Shown here piece by piece: positions 1-13,000 of a stretch of 64,000 bases of DNA. Origin of the DNA: Gordionus sp. m RMFG-2023 (Eukaryota > Nematomorpha > Gordioida > Chordodea > Parachordodidae); contig NC_088777.1 in NCBI RefSeq assembly GCF_954871325.1, positions 19,197,366 through 19,261,365 of the forward strand. Direction: 5' to 3'. Each line of letters opens with the position of its first letter. Within the stretch, counting starts at the first letter, position 1. Made by a program: the position numbers and the translations under genes. The notes beneath the pieces are model-generated. The model worked only from the letters and a program-made list of their open reading frames with translations. It made no database searches and had not been told where the DNA came from.

Positions 1-719
1 AACGGATAAAAATTACTATGAGATTTTAAAAAATTACTGCTATAAATAAAATTTAATGAATACGTAATTTAAAAAAAATAAAATATTTCTTCTCTTGTTA
101 GTAACACCCCAAGGAAAAGTAAAGTGTCTCGTTATCCTCTTAAAAATTCCTATAAAAGGTATGGTTATGAATAAGGTTAAGAAAATAATATATAAAGGTT
201 CGGTTATGGTTCATTTTGATTCCCTTATTTCTAGAATATTGACTAGGAAACCACCGTCGTTTTACAGGAGGCAAATCAAGTGGTCATCAGTAAATACCTT
301 TTTTTCACAGCTTGCTGGTATTATTTCAATAGGAAGAATTGAGTTACATAGTACTATTTATATTCATAATATTGAATAGTCTATTATTTGAAAAATAGAA
401 ATTCGAAGTATTACCCATAATTGATAATTTGACTATATAATGTATATATTTTTTTAAATCAGATCTGCATCCAATCATTCCTATCACCCAAACTCTATAT
501 GAAAACGCTTACACAACACTACAAAAAATAAATAATTATGGAAATCCGTATCTATGGGACAGTGAAAGATTTAAAAAATTGATAAATTTAATTTTATATT
601 GTTCCCATATATTTTGAATGTTATGTTAGACAAAAGAAAGATGGTTAAATATAAATAATGTATATCAAATTTGACCTTTATTTTCAATTTGATTGAAAGG
701 TAGAAATCTGCAAAAATAT
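1..719. other. AT-rich stretch, no gene seen
   Basis: Open frames here are short and of simple composition, without recognisable motifs. I see nothing to annotate. Confidence 0.5.
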
Positions 720-977
720 ATTTTTTTAAATTTAATTTAGTTCGGGCTGGATCTGGCCTAAATTTTGAAATAAAATTTATGTAAAAAACAAGGAACCAAT
801 ATTTTTTATTTGTTTGTAGAATGATCAAAAACTCGATTATCAGTGTAAAAATATAAAATTATATTAAAAAAACTCTTATATTTAAATCGGGCCAGGGCGA
901 CAAATATTTATTTTGGGTGGGGTTTTTCGGGGCAAAAAAAATTGGGCTTAAAAGATTAGGCCCGGTGCTGATCACTA
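720..977. mobile_element. Decayed terminal fragment of the hAT-1 family
   Basis: The stretch ends in TTAGGCCCGGTGCTGATCACTA, close to the right end of the element at 4428-7086 (TTAGGCCCGTGCAGATCACTA), including the short palindrome GGGCTTAA...TTAGGCCC just inside the end. Around 780-830 it also resembles sequence near 4695-4730, inside the left part of hAT-1, so it looks like an internally deleted or truncated non-autonomous copy. I found no convincing left end or target duplication. Confidence 0.6.
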
Positions 978-1164
978 CCTTGATGTGTTGGATATTCGAA
1001 ATCAGCTTAAAATTTGCTGATTCGGTTCATTCTTAAGGCGTGTGCAGTAAAAATCTGCTAAGCTTAGAGGAGCGAATTAATTTTTAATTATAGTTTTCTG
1101 CTAAAAACTCATTTTAACTTTTTTTTGAAATAAAAAAATGATCCCAATAAAAAAACAGCTCATG

Positions 1165-2125
1165 GTATCGCTTACTAGGCCTAAAAAACGAATTATTTGT
1201 TATTCGATATTTGATTCGTATAATCGAATAAGAATAATGAGAAAAAGTATCCGCCGAATAGTAAACTTTTTGTTATTCGATTCGAATTCTTTATAATGGA
1301 ATTCTTTGAACAATTACCTACCTCATATAACATCAATACAACTTTATTAGAAAAATTTAAGTAAATAAATGAATACAAAGTTAAATATAATATTAATAAA
1401 TCATCTGATAAAATAATATTCTAATCAAACATGGATAAAACAAAAATAATATTCCAGTAATATGGATAAAATATACAAACGAAATATCATTTCATCAAAA
1501 TGTGAGGTTGAAACATATCTTAATAAATCAAGAATCGCTTCTAGTAAGAGCCCATTAGAATGGTGGGGATTGCATGGGGATCATTTGCCCATGTTATCGA
1601 AAATGCAACTGATTTGTCAATTCAGGGATTTTCGGCTTCATGTGAGCGGTTATTCTCAGTTAAGACAAATATGATAAAATAGAATGTCTTTGAAGGGAAA
1701 CTAATAGAAAAACTTTATGCTTGAAAAACTGGTTGTTGTCAAATTCGGATAAGGCATAATTATATTTTGATGTTTATAAAATGAGATCATTGTGCATTTT
1801 TAAAAATTTTTAATAAAATTTGAGAATATTAGGACGAAGAAATAAAGCATTGACAAGAATTTCGATATTTTTATGAGCAATTCTAAATCTAAAAATCGCA
1901 GTTTTTGGCCAATTATTCAGATAACTTTATGAAATTATTGGGTTTTATTTCGATTATTATTTTCCGTAAATTTTATATGCTAATGACAATTAGTCTTAGC
2001 AGGATCCTTAAAAGTGTAATTTAAAAACATTCACATCTGTTTATTATTTGCGAAATGTAATCTATTTTTTATAAGCTTTAGAAAAATTTTCGAACTGATT
2101 ATTCGATTCGATTGCTTACCATGAA
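1165..2125 (+). mobile_element. Relic of a second hAT transposon (ATTCGATTCG ends)
   Basis: The plus strand at about 1500-1730 reads as the C-terminal dimerisation region of a hAT transposase: SPLEWWGLHGDHLPMLSKM, followed in another frame by SASCERLFSV, which corresponds to the family's A[TS]..SERLFS block. At least one frameshift separates the two parts. The outer limits are inferred from ATTATTCGATTCG-like motifs near 1190-1290 (inverted) and 2098-2113. No target duplication was identified. No catalytic N-terminal part remains. Confidence 0.6.
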
Positions 2126-3703
2126 TGGTATATAATATAGTATATATAAAAAGTACATCTGTAAAATTATTGAGCTAATGATTATGAATTTGCTATGAGA
2201 GAAAATAAATTCTCACGCACCCTAAAATTATATCATAATTTTTTATAAATTATATCATAATTTTTTATAAATTATAATATATCCCATCATATACTTAACT
2301 TGAGGTATGTTAAATCTTCAAAATGTTATAATTTATATTCGTACCGAGCTCGACGTGGTTGGTAATAATTTAGTTCAGTGGCATATCTAGAATTTTCGGG
2401 AGGGATAATCTTTTTATATGGATTAATTACTAGACCCTCTTGAGAAAATTTTGTACAACTTATAAAAAAAATTGAAAGAAAAAAATGGCAATTTTCTTTT
2501 TATAGCCATTCCAGTTTTTGGTATTAGCTGATTCACTATCATATTAAGGTACTTTCTAGAGCTATGTAATAAAATTTAAATCAAAATCTTGCCCTAATAT
2601 ATGACTAGTGTTTCACTGAGATCTAAACCAAGTAATCAGTTGAATTGTTGAGAAGGACATACTTAGAAAATCGATCTACTTTTAAAGAACTGGCTCAAGG
2701 CAAAACCTCTTTTCTTAAGGTATTCAATTAACTTAGCTAATAAAATATCTGTCGAAGAGTATCAAAGTATTTAGTTTTAAGGTTTCATGTAATCTTAGGG
2801 CTATTTTGCCTTTCATGTGTAAAGTAGTATTAAACCCACCCCAAGCTCGGGCCTCAAATTTTTTAAAAATCGGCTAGAAAAATTTCAAAATATTTTTTAA
2901 GAGAATATAAAAAATGATATTTTCTCTTCCTTAATCAAAATAAAATAATTTCTCCAGCTCTTATAATCAAAATGAGACTAGCTAATTTATAAGTTATTAA
3001 ATTAATTCGTTTCACTAAAATATAAGAATATCATTATATAAATGGTATATTATATTTTTATAAATTTCTGAAGAAATAAATAGTTTAAAATAATATAATT
3101 GATATAAACATTAGTAAAATTTATTTATTAAAACATTCATGACATCCGAATTTATTATTACTTATAAATGCAAAAGGTGTTTTATAAATTTATCGTTTAA
3201 GATAGAAAAGGTTGTACGTTTTTAAAAAAGTTATTCATAAATTATTGCGCAGTTAATTATTATATATTGCTTTCAAAAATGACCATTCTTATTTTTTAAA
3301 TTAAATTAATCATAATAAAATATATTTGTCCCTTCATTGACAACATTAGAATTATCAGATAAAAACAAATCCTAAACTCTAAGTTTAATTTAAATATATA
3401 AAGAGGAAAAATTTTAAATATTAAAAAGGAGATTAATTTTGTGCAAAAAATTAAACCAGAGCAAAAAAAAGATTCTATTGATCCCAATTTTTCCCCCATA
3501 ATATCTATGTTCAATTTGTTAACAGTTTCAAGAGTGGATTTAACATTAATATATTTTATTTTTTTATTGAGAAATGTTTCCAATTCCTGTCACCAATTTA
3601 ATTCATAGATGCTTGAATAATAAAACGCGATATAAATATGAAGTTTACTTAACTTTTAGAAAAATATATGGAGTATTTAAATTAAAATGAATTTTCAAGG
3701 TCT
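2126..3703. other. Non-coding, downstream of the UBTD gene
   Basis: AT-rich sequence. At 2376 there is CAGTGGCATATCTAGAATTTTCGGGAGGG, similar in style to hAT ends of the CAGTGGCGTAGCCAGG type but without a partner. A GC-richer patch at 2828-2880 (CACCCCAAGCTCGGGCCTC) may be a degraded hAT-1-family end. No polyadenylation site was assigned. Confidence 0.4.
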
Positions 3704-4029
3704 TTAATAACAAAGTGCGACTTGAATAACAAACCCCTTGGGTATTTTAGCTTGTTCTAGTGTTATTTTGTTACTCAATACTTTACCAGCTAGTAGCCAT
3801 TTTTGCGCGGAAGCTAAGCTGTTGACACTGAGTTTCGGAAGGGCCAGTCGATCGCAGGTTTCATTTTTGCCTTTGACCGAATCGAAAAGGGGAGAAGAAA
3901 TTTGAAAATAAGGAAGCAATGCATCGTTGCAATGCCAAACTTTTTGAGATGAATTTGTGGGATCAGTGTGAGAAGTCTTTAATGCGTCAGCTCCGGTTTC
4001 GATGTTCTCCTTTTCATCAGACTCGCTGG
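3704..4029 (-). CDS. UBTD: UBTD terminal exon: loop insertion, second half of the ubiquitin-like domain, stop
   Basis: The acceptor TTTTAAAG/CCAGCG completes a Pro codon. The first about 72 residues are polar and acidic ([17 protein letters not shown] ...) and have no counterpart in vertebrate [23 protein letters not shown] and [15 protein letters not shown] then match QRWFFSGRPLTDKMKLEE and LKIPKDFVVQVIV and end at a TAA. The polar segment, with the tail of the previous exon, forms a loop between the helix and the third strand of the ubiquitin-like fold. Confidence 0.9.
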
Positions 4030-7000
4030 CTTTAAAAGATGGAATTTAAGCAAAAAATATTAATAATTTAATATATTGGTTACCCTCGACTTCATAAATA
4101 ACCTAAAATAATTATCTATTCTGTTAAAAAGAATTCTACTAAAAAGGATCTAGTTATATCTGGTAAACAGCCTAGCCATAAAGAGGTACAAATGATCTTA
4201 TATATTTTTTTGAATAAAATAAAGAAATTTTTTAAAAAAGAGATTATATGTTGTTACATTCTATAAATGATAATATAAACTTTTTCTAAATTAATGTTTG
4301 GACATATATTAAGTTATGTGGATTATTTTTCCGAATCCGCGGAAATATACTTCTACAGTGGTGGAGTATTTTCAGCGATGAAGAAAATGTAGATAACAAT
4401 TTAGTAGATAATTATAATAGTCCTAATTAGAGATCTGCAAAAGTAGGCCCGGCCCCGGGCTTCGGGCCGGGTTTGGGCCTACTTTAAAAAAAAATTAGGG
4501 TTCGGGTTGGGTCGGGCCTAATATTTTTTAAAAAAATTCAACCCGGGTCGGGCCGGGCCTTAAAATATTTTTAATATTGGCACTAATATTTTTTGTAAAA
4601 TAAAAATATTTAATTTTATTTGAAGAAGCTAGACGCCATATGATGGCATGTATCTTTTATTCTTGGTATAAATATATAATTAAACTTTTTTTTAAGAAAC
4701 AAGGCGGCAACATTTTTTATTTGTAAAATATAAATATTTAATTTTATTTATTTAGAAAGTAGACGCCATATGTCATATATATTTTATTATGGGTAAAATA
4801 ATTTAAATGTTTTTTTATAAAACTAATTTTAAATATAATTTAAAAATGAATTTAATTTTTTTAAAAAAACAAATACAAAATGGAACATATATTTGTTTGC
4901 CCCATTTAGGTAAAAGCAATATATGGGAAAATTTTGAAGACATATTTGATGATAAAAACAAAAAACTTGATTACGTCCAATGTAAAAAATGTAATAGTAT
5001 ATTACAATATAAAAGCACATCTGGAAATTCTCATTTAAGACGTCACAAGTGCGTTAAGAATGACGATTCCTCTATTCCTAAAATAACTAGGTAAATTCAA
5101 AAGAAAATAGATCTAAATTCTTCCTTAACTATTAAAAAGAAACTATGTGATACCTTGATCTATTATTGCGCCAAGGACATGCGTGCCTTTGATTCGATAA
5201 CTGGAGATGGCTTTATAAAAATGGCTCAAAATTTTATTCAAATTGGCTCCATTTACGGTAATATTGACTGTAGCGAAATTATTCCCCATCCAACTACTTT
5301 ATCGAGAAATGCTATAGTTATGACGGATCAAATTAGAACAAATTTGGTTAATAAAATAAATGTTCAATTATTTGATAAAAAATGCTCTGCTACAACAGAC
5401 ATGTGGACAGATTCTTTTAAAAAGTTTTCCTATTTAACTGTTTCAATTCATTATATCGAAGGTGAAACCTTATATAAACATGTTTTATTTACGAATAAGT
5501 TTAAAGAAGAGAAAAAAACCGCCGCGAACATACATAAGGAAATGCTACAAAATTTTGCTGCAATTGGAATAATTCCCGATCAAGTGAAAAATATAATATT
5601 TATATCTGATCAAGGAGCTAATATAATTAAAGCCCTAGAAAAATACACCAGATTAAATTGCAGCGCACATCTATTAAATACTGTTCTTCGAAATACCTTT
5701 AAGGAACAATCTTTGAAAATTATCGCTCCTAATATATATCAAACCCTTATTTCTGCTAAAAAATTAACCATGTATTTTAAACAAACCGGCATGAATCAAT
5801 ATTTAGACAAAACATTACAACAAGATATCGAAACTAGATGGAATTCAAAATTAAATATGTTGAAATCTATTTATAACCAATATGATGACATCGTCAATTT
5901 TTTATCATCCAAGGGAGATATTAATAAAATAGAAAACTTGAAGAAATCTATTTTGAAAAATTTGATTGATATTTTATATCCTTTTGATAAAGCTACTAAA
6001 GAACTAGAAGGAGATATTAATCTTACTTTACATAAAGTACTGCTATGCTTTAATAATATTCTTCACGAGGATTTAAATGATTCATTTTATCAAAACAATG
6101 AAATAAAAAAAATAAAAACCAATTTAAAAAATTTTTTATTATCTAAATTTAAAATCAATATTTTGCATAAAATAGCGACATTTTTATGCCCCAAATATAG
6201 AAAATTAAGAATGTTATCATCAATGGAAATATTAGAAGTAGAGAATTCAGTCAAAAATATAATTAATTCTGAAGAATATTGTCCTTCAATTGATATTATA
6301 GATTTGGATATTCAAGGCGTTTCTCAAATTGTGGAATCGCCTAAAAGATCTAAAGGTACATTTAAAATTGTTCTATTTATATTATTTTTATATATCAGGC
6401 AATGAATATGAAAGATGGGAGGACAATGAGGAAGAATATGAAAAAAAAGAAACAGATGAGCTTGAAATTTATAAGAATTTAAACATAAAAGAGAATAATG
6501 AAAATATAGATCCAGAAAAAGATATATTAAAATGGTGGAATAAAAATGAAATTAGATTACCAAAGATGACAAAATTGGCTAGAAAAATTCTAGCAATTCC
6601 TGCAACGTCCACAACTTCAGAGAGAACTTTTTCAAAGACTGGAAGGTTATTAGACGAAAGAAGAAATAGACTGTCACCAGAAAATGTTGATGCTTTGATA
6701 TTTTTAAATGATATTTATAAATATGAATCTAATATATAGTTGTGTAATTTAACATTATAATTATTTTTGGTTTATAGGTATTTTTGATAGTATTTTAAAT
6801 AAATAATTAAATACTAAATAAATTTTCTGTTTACTAAGATATTTTTTGCAAAAACAAAATCTTAAATATAAAAAATAAACTAAAAGCTAAAAAAAATATA
6901 ATTATTACTTTAGGATGAATTAAAAAAAATTCGGGTTCGGGCCGGGCCGGCAAAAATTTCGGGTTCGGGCCGGGCCGGCAAAAGTTTCTAAAAAAAATTC

Positions 7001-10000
7001 GTGTTCGGGCCGGGCCGGGAAAAATTTTTTAAAAAAAATTTTGGGCCGGGTCGGGCCTAAAAAATTAGGCCCGTGCAGATCACTAGTCCTAATATAGCAG
7101 GGAAGTCTGAAATATATTGTGATGATTATAATAAGCTTATTAGTAATGAATTTCGCTGAAGAAAAAAGAAGCAACTTTCGTTTCTCAATTAATATAAAAG
7201 CGATTCAAATGCGAATGCTTAATCATTTAGTGGAAAAAGTTCTTAAAAATTAGTTGTCTCTTCTTTTTGCTATGATAATCTCTATTCTTTTATCAATAAT
7301 GCAAATCAAATGAATAGAATTGCTTATTTATTATTCCAATGATTTATTTTTAAGTGGGTATCGCGATCTTCCGCAGGAACTAATGTTAATGTCTAAGAAT
7401 ATAAACGTATCTATTCCTCTTATCGAAAAACTATATCTTATACAGATTTGAAATATGAAACAAAGTAACTTTAGTTTAATTCTTCTACTGACGCCCTATA
7501 AAGCCAAAAGGATTTGGACCAGGAAAACGTAGTCGATTTTTCATAAATTTTAATTTTGTAATTAAATTCGTAAGATGATTTATAAAATTTTATAATTAAA
7601 ACAATTTTAAATTTTTTTGATGATTTTGATATGTGTAATAGTTTAGGTACCATAGGTATAGCTTATAACTAGAAAACCTGATAAGATATCGGGCTTATAT
7701 TTTCAGGGTTTCTTATAAGTGTCATTAGTAATAAAACCTAGAAAATTAATTTTCTTTATAAACAGAAAGTAAGAGCCACTGTTAATGGGTAAGTAGTTAA
7801 TTTTAAAATTGTTAACCTTCTTTCTCATTATCAATCCAAACCCATTTTATAAGAATAATATTAACTGCTAGAGCCTTGCAAGTCGGGGGGTAGAAGCAAA
7901 ATAGAATTTGGGTGGGGTTTAAGCCTAATTCTTTTTAAATAGGGACCAATCGGGACTAAAAAAATATAGTCATGTTTTCTCTTCTTTTATCAAAATAAAA
8001 TAATTCTAATTTCTTTGGGATTATGACAAGGCAATTAGTAATTTTTATTTCAGTTAACTTTATAAAAATGCGTATAATTTATATTAATCAATTAAAAAAT
8101 TTCGTGTCAGGGTTGGGTCTAAAAATAAATTAAAAATAGGGCAGAGCCCTAGCTCGAGCCAAAAAATTGAAAGGATAAAAAAAATGAATAAACTTTTACG
8201 ATTATTGAAGTTTCGATTGCCGGTCGTGGGCGAAATGAGACTCCTAGCCAAAGCCTTTTTAGCTTCACCAATAGTGCTGTGGGGGTGGCAAACCAATTCT
8301 GTGTCAGTTCCACCGGCTCCCAACCTAAGTTTGAGGATGAGAGAGGAGGGCGGAAGATGAATTTTATCCTCATTATCGCAAAGGGCGCTGACGTCTACTA
8401 CGCCTCTCCTTTTGAGAAATGCTAGAGCTAGGGGAGTACGAGTCAGAAAGGAATAAAGCGGGGTCGGAAGATTCTTTTGAGGGAGGCTTTGATTATCATT
8501 ATCGGGTATGCAACATTGCTTGACTTAGGATAAAAAAATGAATTTTTTTTAAAATCACATTTTATGAAACTAAAATAATTATTTTAAATTAAATCCCTAC
8601 TTTGTATAGCAATAGATTACCTTATTAGTTGGTCATTAGTTTAGGAAAGAATGAAAATAATGGTATTTTATTCCAAAAATTCAATTTAAAATGATAAAGC
8701 TGAACTTGGTCAGGGTCGGTTAAACACTGGCTGTTACTTATAATTATTATGGTTCGGTAATGTTCCGGTTCGTCATTATACTGGTTTGTTTCAGGTTTCA
8801 TTATAACAATTTTTAGTATTTGCATAATCCTGGTAGAGCTCTCAAACCAAAAGTCTAAAAAATCAAATAATGTTTAATATTCTTTTATTAAAATAAAACG
8901 CTATTCCTATTTCTCTAGGATAATCAATGAATGATTTCTATTTAATTTAATTTTATAAAAGACCTAGCTTTTTTTAAACTGGAAAATTATTATATTTGCA
9001 GGGCTATAAATAAGGCAATAATATCCAAATATCAAATCAAAGATTGCATAAAAATAACTATATATATCTTTTTATTCTAATAGTTGAATCTTGAATTTAA
9101 TGAACCATTTAATTTAAACTAATATATGGTTATTAAAATAAAAATTACACTATAAAAAATCAATATTTTATTTTTGAGAATTTAAATTTATATCTTTCTC
9201 TTTTTTTACTTATAAATATATATTAATTAAAATATATCTTAATTTACATTGATTTAAAATTTTGAACCGAATATAACAGTTCGGTTTGTTCCTTTGGGGA
9301 AATCCGTGAAGTTTCGGAAATATGATATGACACTTATAATTTATAATGCACTATTTAATTATAATAAAATAATTAGAAAATATGATTAAGTTTAACTAAT
9401 ATAAATTAATGTTTATACATTCAATTTATATGCCAAATAAGATTACGAAAAAAGTATCAAAAAAAATATTTAAAATTGAAATTTTAGGAACTTAATAAAT
9501 AATCGCATTTAAGAAAAATAAGTTCAAGTCTGTTCGATTTGTTTAAAAAATTCGAGTTGTTTCGGCCAAAGTATGGGCTCTGACTTAGTTAAAAACTAGG
9601 ATATAATTCGCTTTATTTAAAAAAAATCAAATACGAGGTCATATAACCAAAATTAATATATGACAAACATCATTTAAGACATACTAGAAGTAGGATTAAA
9701 TGAGCAAAAAGAAAATAAATGATTTATAATAATTTGGATAACACAGTGTTGAATAGTAGGGCTAGGACAGACCAAAAGCAATATTTTGTAAATATTCAAA
9801 AATAAAAATGATTTATTTAATAATTGAAGTGGAGATATTATAATATAGATTCGAAAAATTAAATAACTCATTTAAAAAGAAATTAAAATTATAGGTAATT
9901 ATTGATTTTAAAAAGTGGATTAAATAATATCTTAATGTCAATAGCCTGGTTCATAATTTTTATGTGGCTTATTTATTTTGACAATAAAAATGAAAACATT

Positions 10001-13000
10001 TAAAAAAATATATAAAAAAAATTTAGGTTAAAAAAAAGTGAGAGTAATAAAATAATACCAATAAAAAATTATATTGTTATGTTTTAGGCAATATATCCGT
10101 TTTTTGAGAGGAGTAAAAAATTTAATATCCGTTTTTTGGGAGAAATAAAAATATTATTTTTTAATAATTAAGAGTTCATTTTAGCATCGTACAATTGGTA
10201 AAAACTAGATCTTGTTCGTGATAGTTTATACTAATGTTAGTAAAAACATAATTTTATTTTGTAAAGGTGATCCTGTAGATTTGTGGATAAAATTAGAAAC
10301 AGAATATACCATTAATATAAAGATAAGTGATTTAAAACTAATAAATTATTGAAAGTATTAATTATATATTTTGTATGAAGAAGAAAAATGAAATTTTTTA
10401 AAACAAAGTAAAAAAATTAAGTAAAAGGTCATTATGCTAGCATATGAATGTTTCGTTTGTGGTGGGCATCTTTAAGAAATATATAATGTGTGATTTTTAT
10501 AATAATCCTAAATAAATACATTTTAAGTTACCTATAATTTGACTTAATATTTAAAAAATATATAATACCATACTTTGCCGAGAATCCCCTTTCTTTTCCT
10601 CTTGGCACTCTTCGACATTAATTCTATCCTGGTTTCGCGATTGAGTTTGTTTAGAGGAACCGACCCCACAAGGTCCCACGCTATTGTTTTCTTCCTTGTC
10701 TTTGAAGGAGGATACGGAAGGGGAGATAAGGTTGAGAGGTGTGGTAAGGCAATAAGCCGGTACCCTATAGCGGTTTCCTAGTTCGTCGTAGCATTCAGAT
10801 AGGCTTCCTTTAATATTGAAAAATTTAGCTGCAAAGATCGATATATTTTATGAAAATATGCATACATTACAAAAAAGCAGAGTTGTTAAACGCTACTTTT
10901 AAAAGTAGCGCGCTACCGCTTACTATTTTTTAAAGTAGCTTTAGCTACTTTTTATAAAAAATAAATTAGAAACAAATTTGTTTTATTTTTTGCTTATAAT
11001 GTTATTGTATAATAAATATATAAAAATCAACATTTATAAATATTAAAATATAGTTAGTTAGTTTTGATTATAAAAAAATTTATGTAATAAAAATAAATAT
11101 TTATGGTAATTTTTTGCATTTTATAAGTTTTTACCTTCTGTTATGTGTCCAACCATGGTACACATATATGATATCTCTGATAACTCTACTAGAGCATCTT
11201 TCATCACTTTAAAGTTATCTGCTATTTTATTCATTGTTGTACCAGGAGATAAAGTTTTAATTATCATGGTAAATGATGGATTATCAACCAAGGACATTGG
11301 CTGAACTGTATCAATTATAAAATCAACAATATATCAGCCAATTTCTGAGAAATATTGGCATTTGTATTATTGATTAATTTGGTTTGAATTGAATTAGTCT
11401 TTTTAAATGTAGAGTCGCCTATACCAAAATTATTTAGATGTTTCTTCATTTCCTTAAAACTATTGGCATGAACAGTCTTATAAAATAAATACTATTAGAA
11501 TGTAAAAATGACAATTTACCTTTTGGTGTTTCTTGAGGTTATAACTGGATTGATTTGAGGAAATATTTTAAACAAATAAATTTGAAGCCAGTTTTGGTTT
11601 TTATATTTATTTTAAAAAAATTTTCAAATCTAGGGAATGGGAAATTTGTATTATAGCTATTAAGAACATTTTCTTCCCTGGTATCTTCCATTTCGTTAAT
11701 ATCATTGTCTGAATCACTTTCAACGATTTGGTTGGTTTTAAATTATTAACATGTGATTTAGGTTTATAAATACAAATGAAAATATAAATTACAAATTGAA
11801 AATATATTTCAATTTCAAAATTAAATAATAAATCATAAAAATTATAATTAATTATGGTATTATATTTAAATTTCATGTTTATACTTACCTTCTTTATATT
11901 TAAGTAACGCGCTACTTAGCTACTTTCAAAAAAAGTAGCGCGCTAAAAAATTAAATAATTACAAAAAAGTAGCCGCTATTAGCTATAGCTACCAAAAAAG
12001 ATATTGAAGTTAATTATAAATTCCCATTTCAATGTTTAAGAATTATAGTTATCGCAGAACCTTTATAATAATTACAATTATCAGATAGTAAACCTAATTA
12101 GTAACTTATTGATTTAAAGTTTGAATTTGATTTTCCCCCTCTTAACAAATTAATTAATAAGTAGCCAATATTATTTACTTTGATAACTCAGTATCTAATT
12201 TTGTGTTTATGATAAATTAGATGTTCATTTTCTATGTGAAAAAATATTGTTTGTAAGTTGTAGATACGTTTATTTTCTAAAAAAAATATTTAGTTGATTT
12301 CTTAAGAATTATATCCCAAACAAAACTTATCCTTCATTCACCGATGATGATTCTGATTAATTTCGGTTTTAATTCAATTTTAACGTTCAATGAAAATAAA
12401 GGTTTCAATTCTCAAAATGCCATAAAAATTAATGGAAAACAATAAAAATCAAAAAGTTTTTTAAAAAATGGCTATAAAAACTTTTCGCTTGACTCGTTTA
12501 AAAAAATAAGCAGGCTTGTAAAATGGCATAATTTTAAAAACCCGGCCGGTGTTCAAAATAAATAAAGTAACAAAACCGGGTCAACCCGATTTTTTTAATA
12601 AAATATACATTGACTAATTAAACATTTAAAAATCACATGAACAAAATATAGCCATAAATATTTATGTTAAATTTTAAAAGAACGTGAGCTATAAATAATT
12701 AAGTTGGGCCGGTCTAAAAATAAGATCCGAGGAAGGCCTGAAGGATACTGTTCGCGGTTCGCTGAAAAAAAAGATTTCTCAGCTTACAAATATCGAAGGA
12801 AAACTTCATCTTATAACTAGGGGTGTACCGATACCACTTTTTGGAGGCCGATCCGATATTTCAGATATTAAATTGATATCGGCCGATAACCGATCCGATA
12901 TCATATCTAATTTTGTATTCTGCAAAGATACCGGTTTTAATTTTTAATATACTTTTTATTAGTACAACATAATTTTACTACACCATAACATATGTCATTT

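Larger units (their letters stand above)
4428..7086 (+). mobile_element. hAT-1: nearly complete hAT DNA transposon
   Basis: A 2659-bp element flanked by an exact 8-bp duplication GTCCTAAT (4420-4427 and 7087-7094). The ends are TAGAGATCTGCA and, inverted, TAGTGATCTGCA. Just inside each end is a hairpin-forming GC-rich palindrome, and near the right end are three or four copies of a GGTTCGGGCCGGGCCGG-type subterminal repeat. It encodes one transposase on the plus strand. The perfect target duplication, the intact catalytic motifs and a single stop suggest a recent insertion. Confidence 0.93.
4030..8199 (-). other. Last UBTD intron (4.2 kb) carrying the hAT-1 element
   Basis: GT at 8199-8198 and AG at 4031-4030. 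Most of it is the hAT-1 insertion (4428-7086). GC-rich patches at 7870-7980 and 8100-8160 (GGGTTGGGTC, GGGCAGAGCCC) resemble decayed hAT-1-family ends. The rest is AT-rich without genes. Confidence 0.75.

Noticed and set aside
95-379. Plus-strand open frame of 94 codons
   Set aside because: No motif, no splice or codon signal, and similar frames occur by chance in this window.
8149-8373. Minus-strand open frame starting [17 protein letters not shown]
   Set aside because: It overlaps the UBTD linker/ubiquitin-like exon in the wrong frame; the frame giving [17 protein letters not shown] is the real one.
10575-10781. Plus-strand open frame of 68 codons
   Set aside because: It is antisense to a well-supported UBTD exon with conserved CYDELGNRY.
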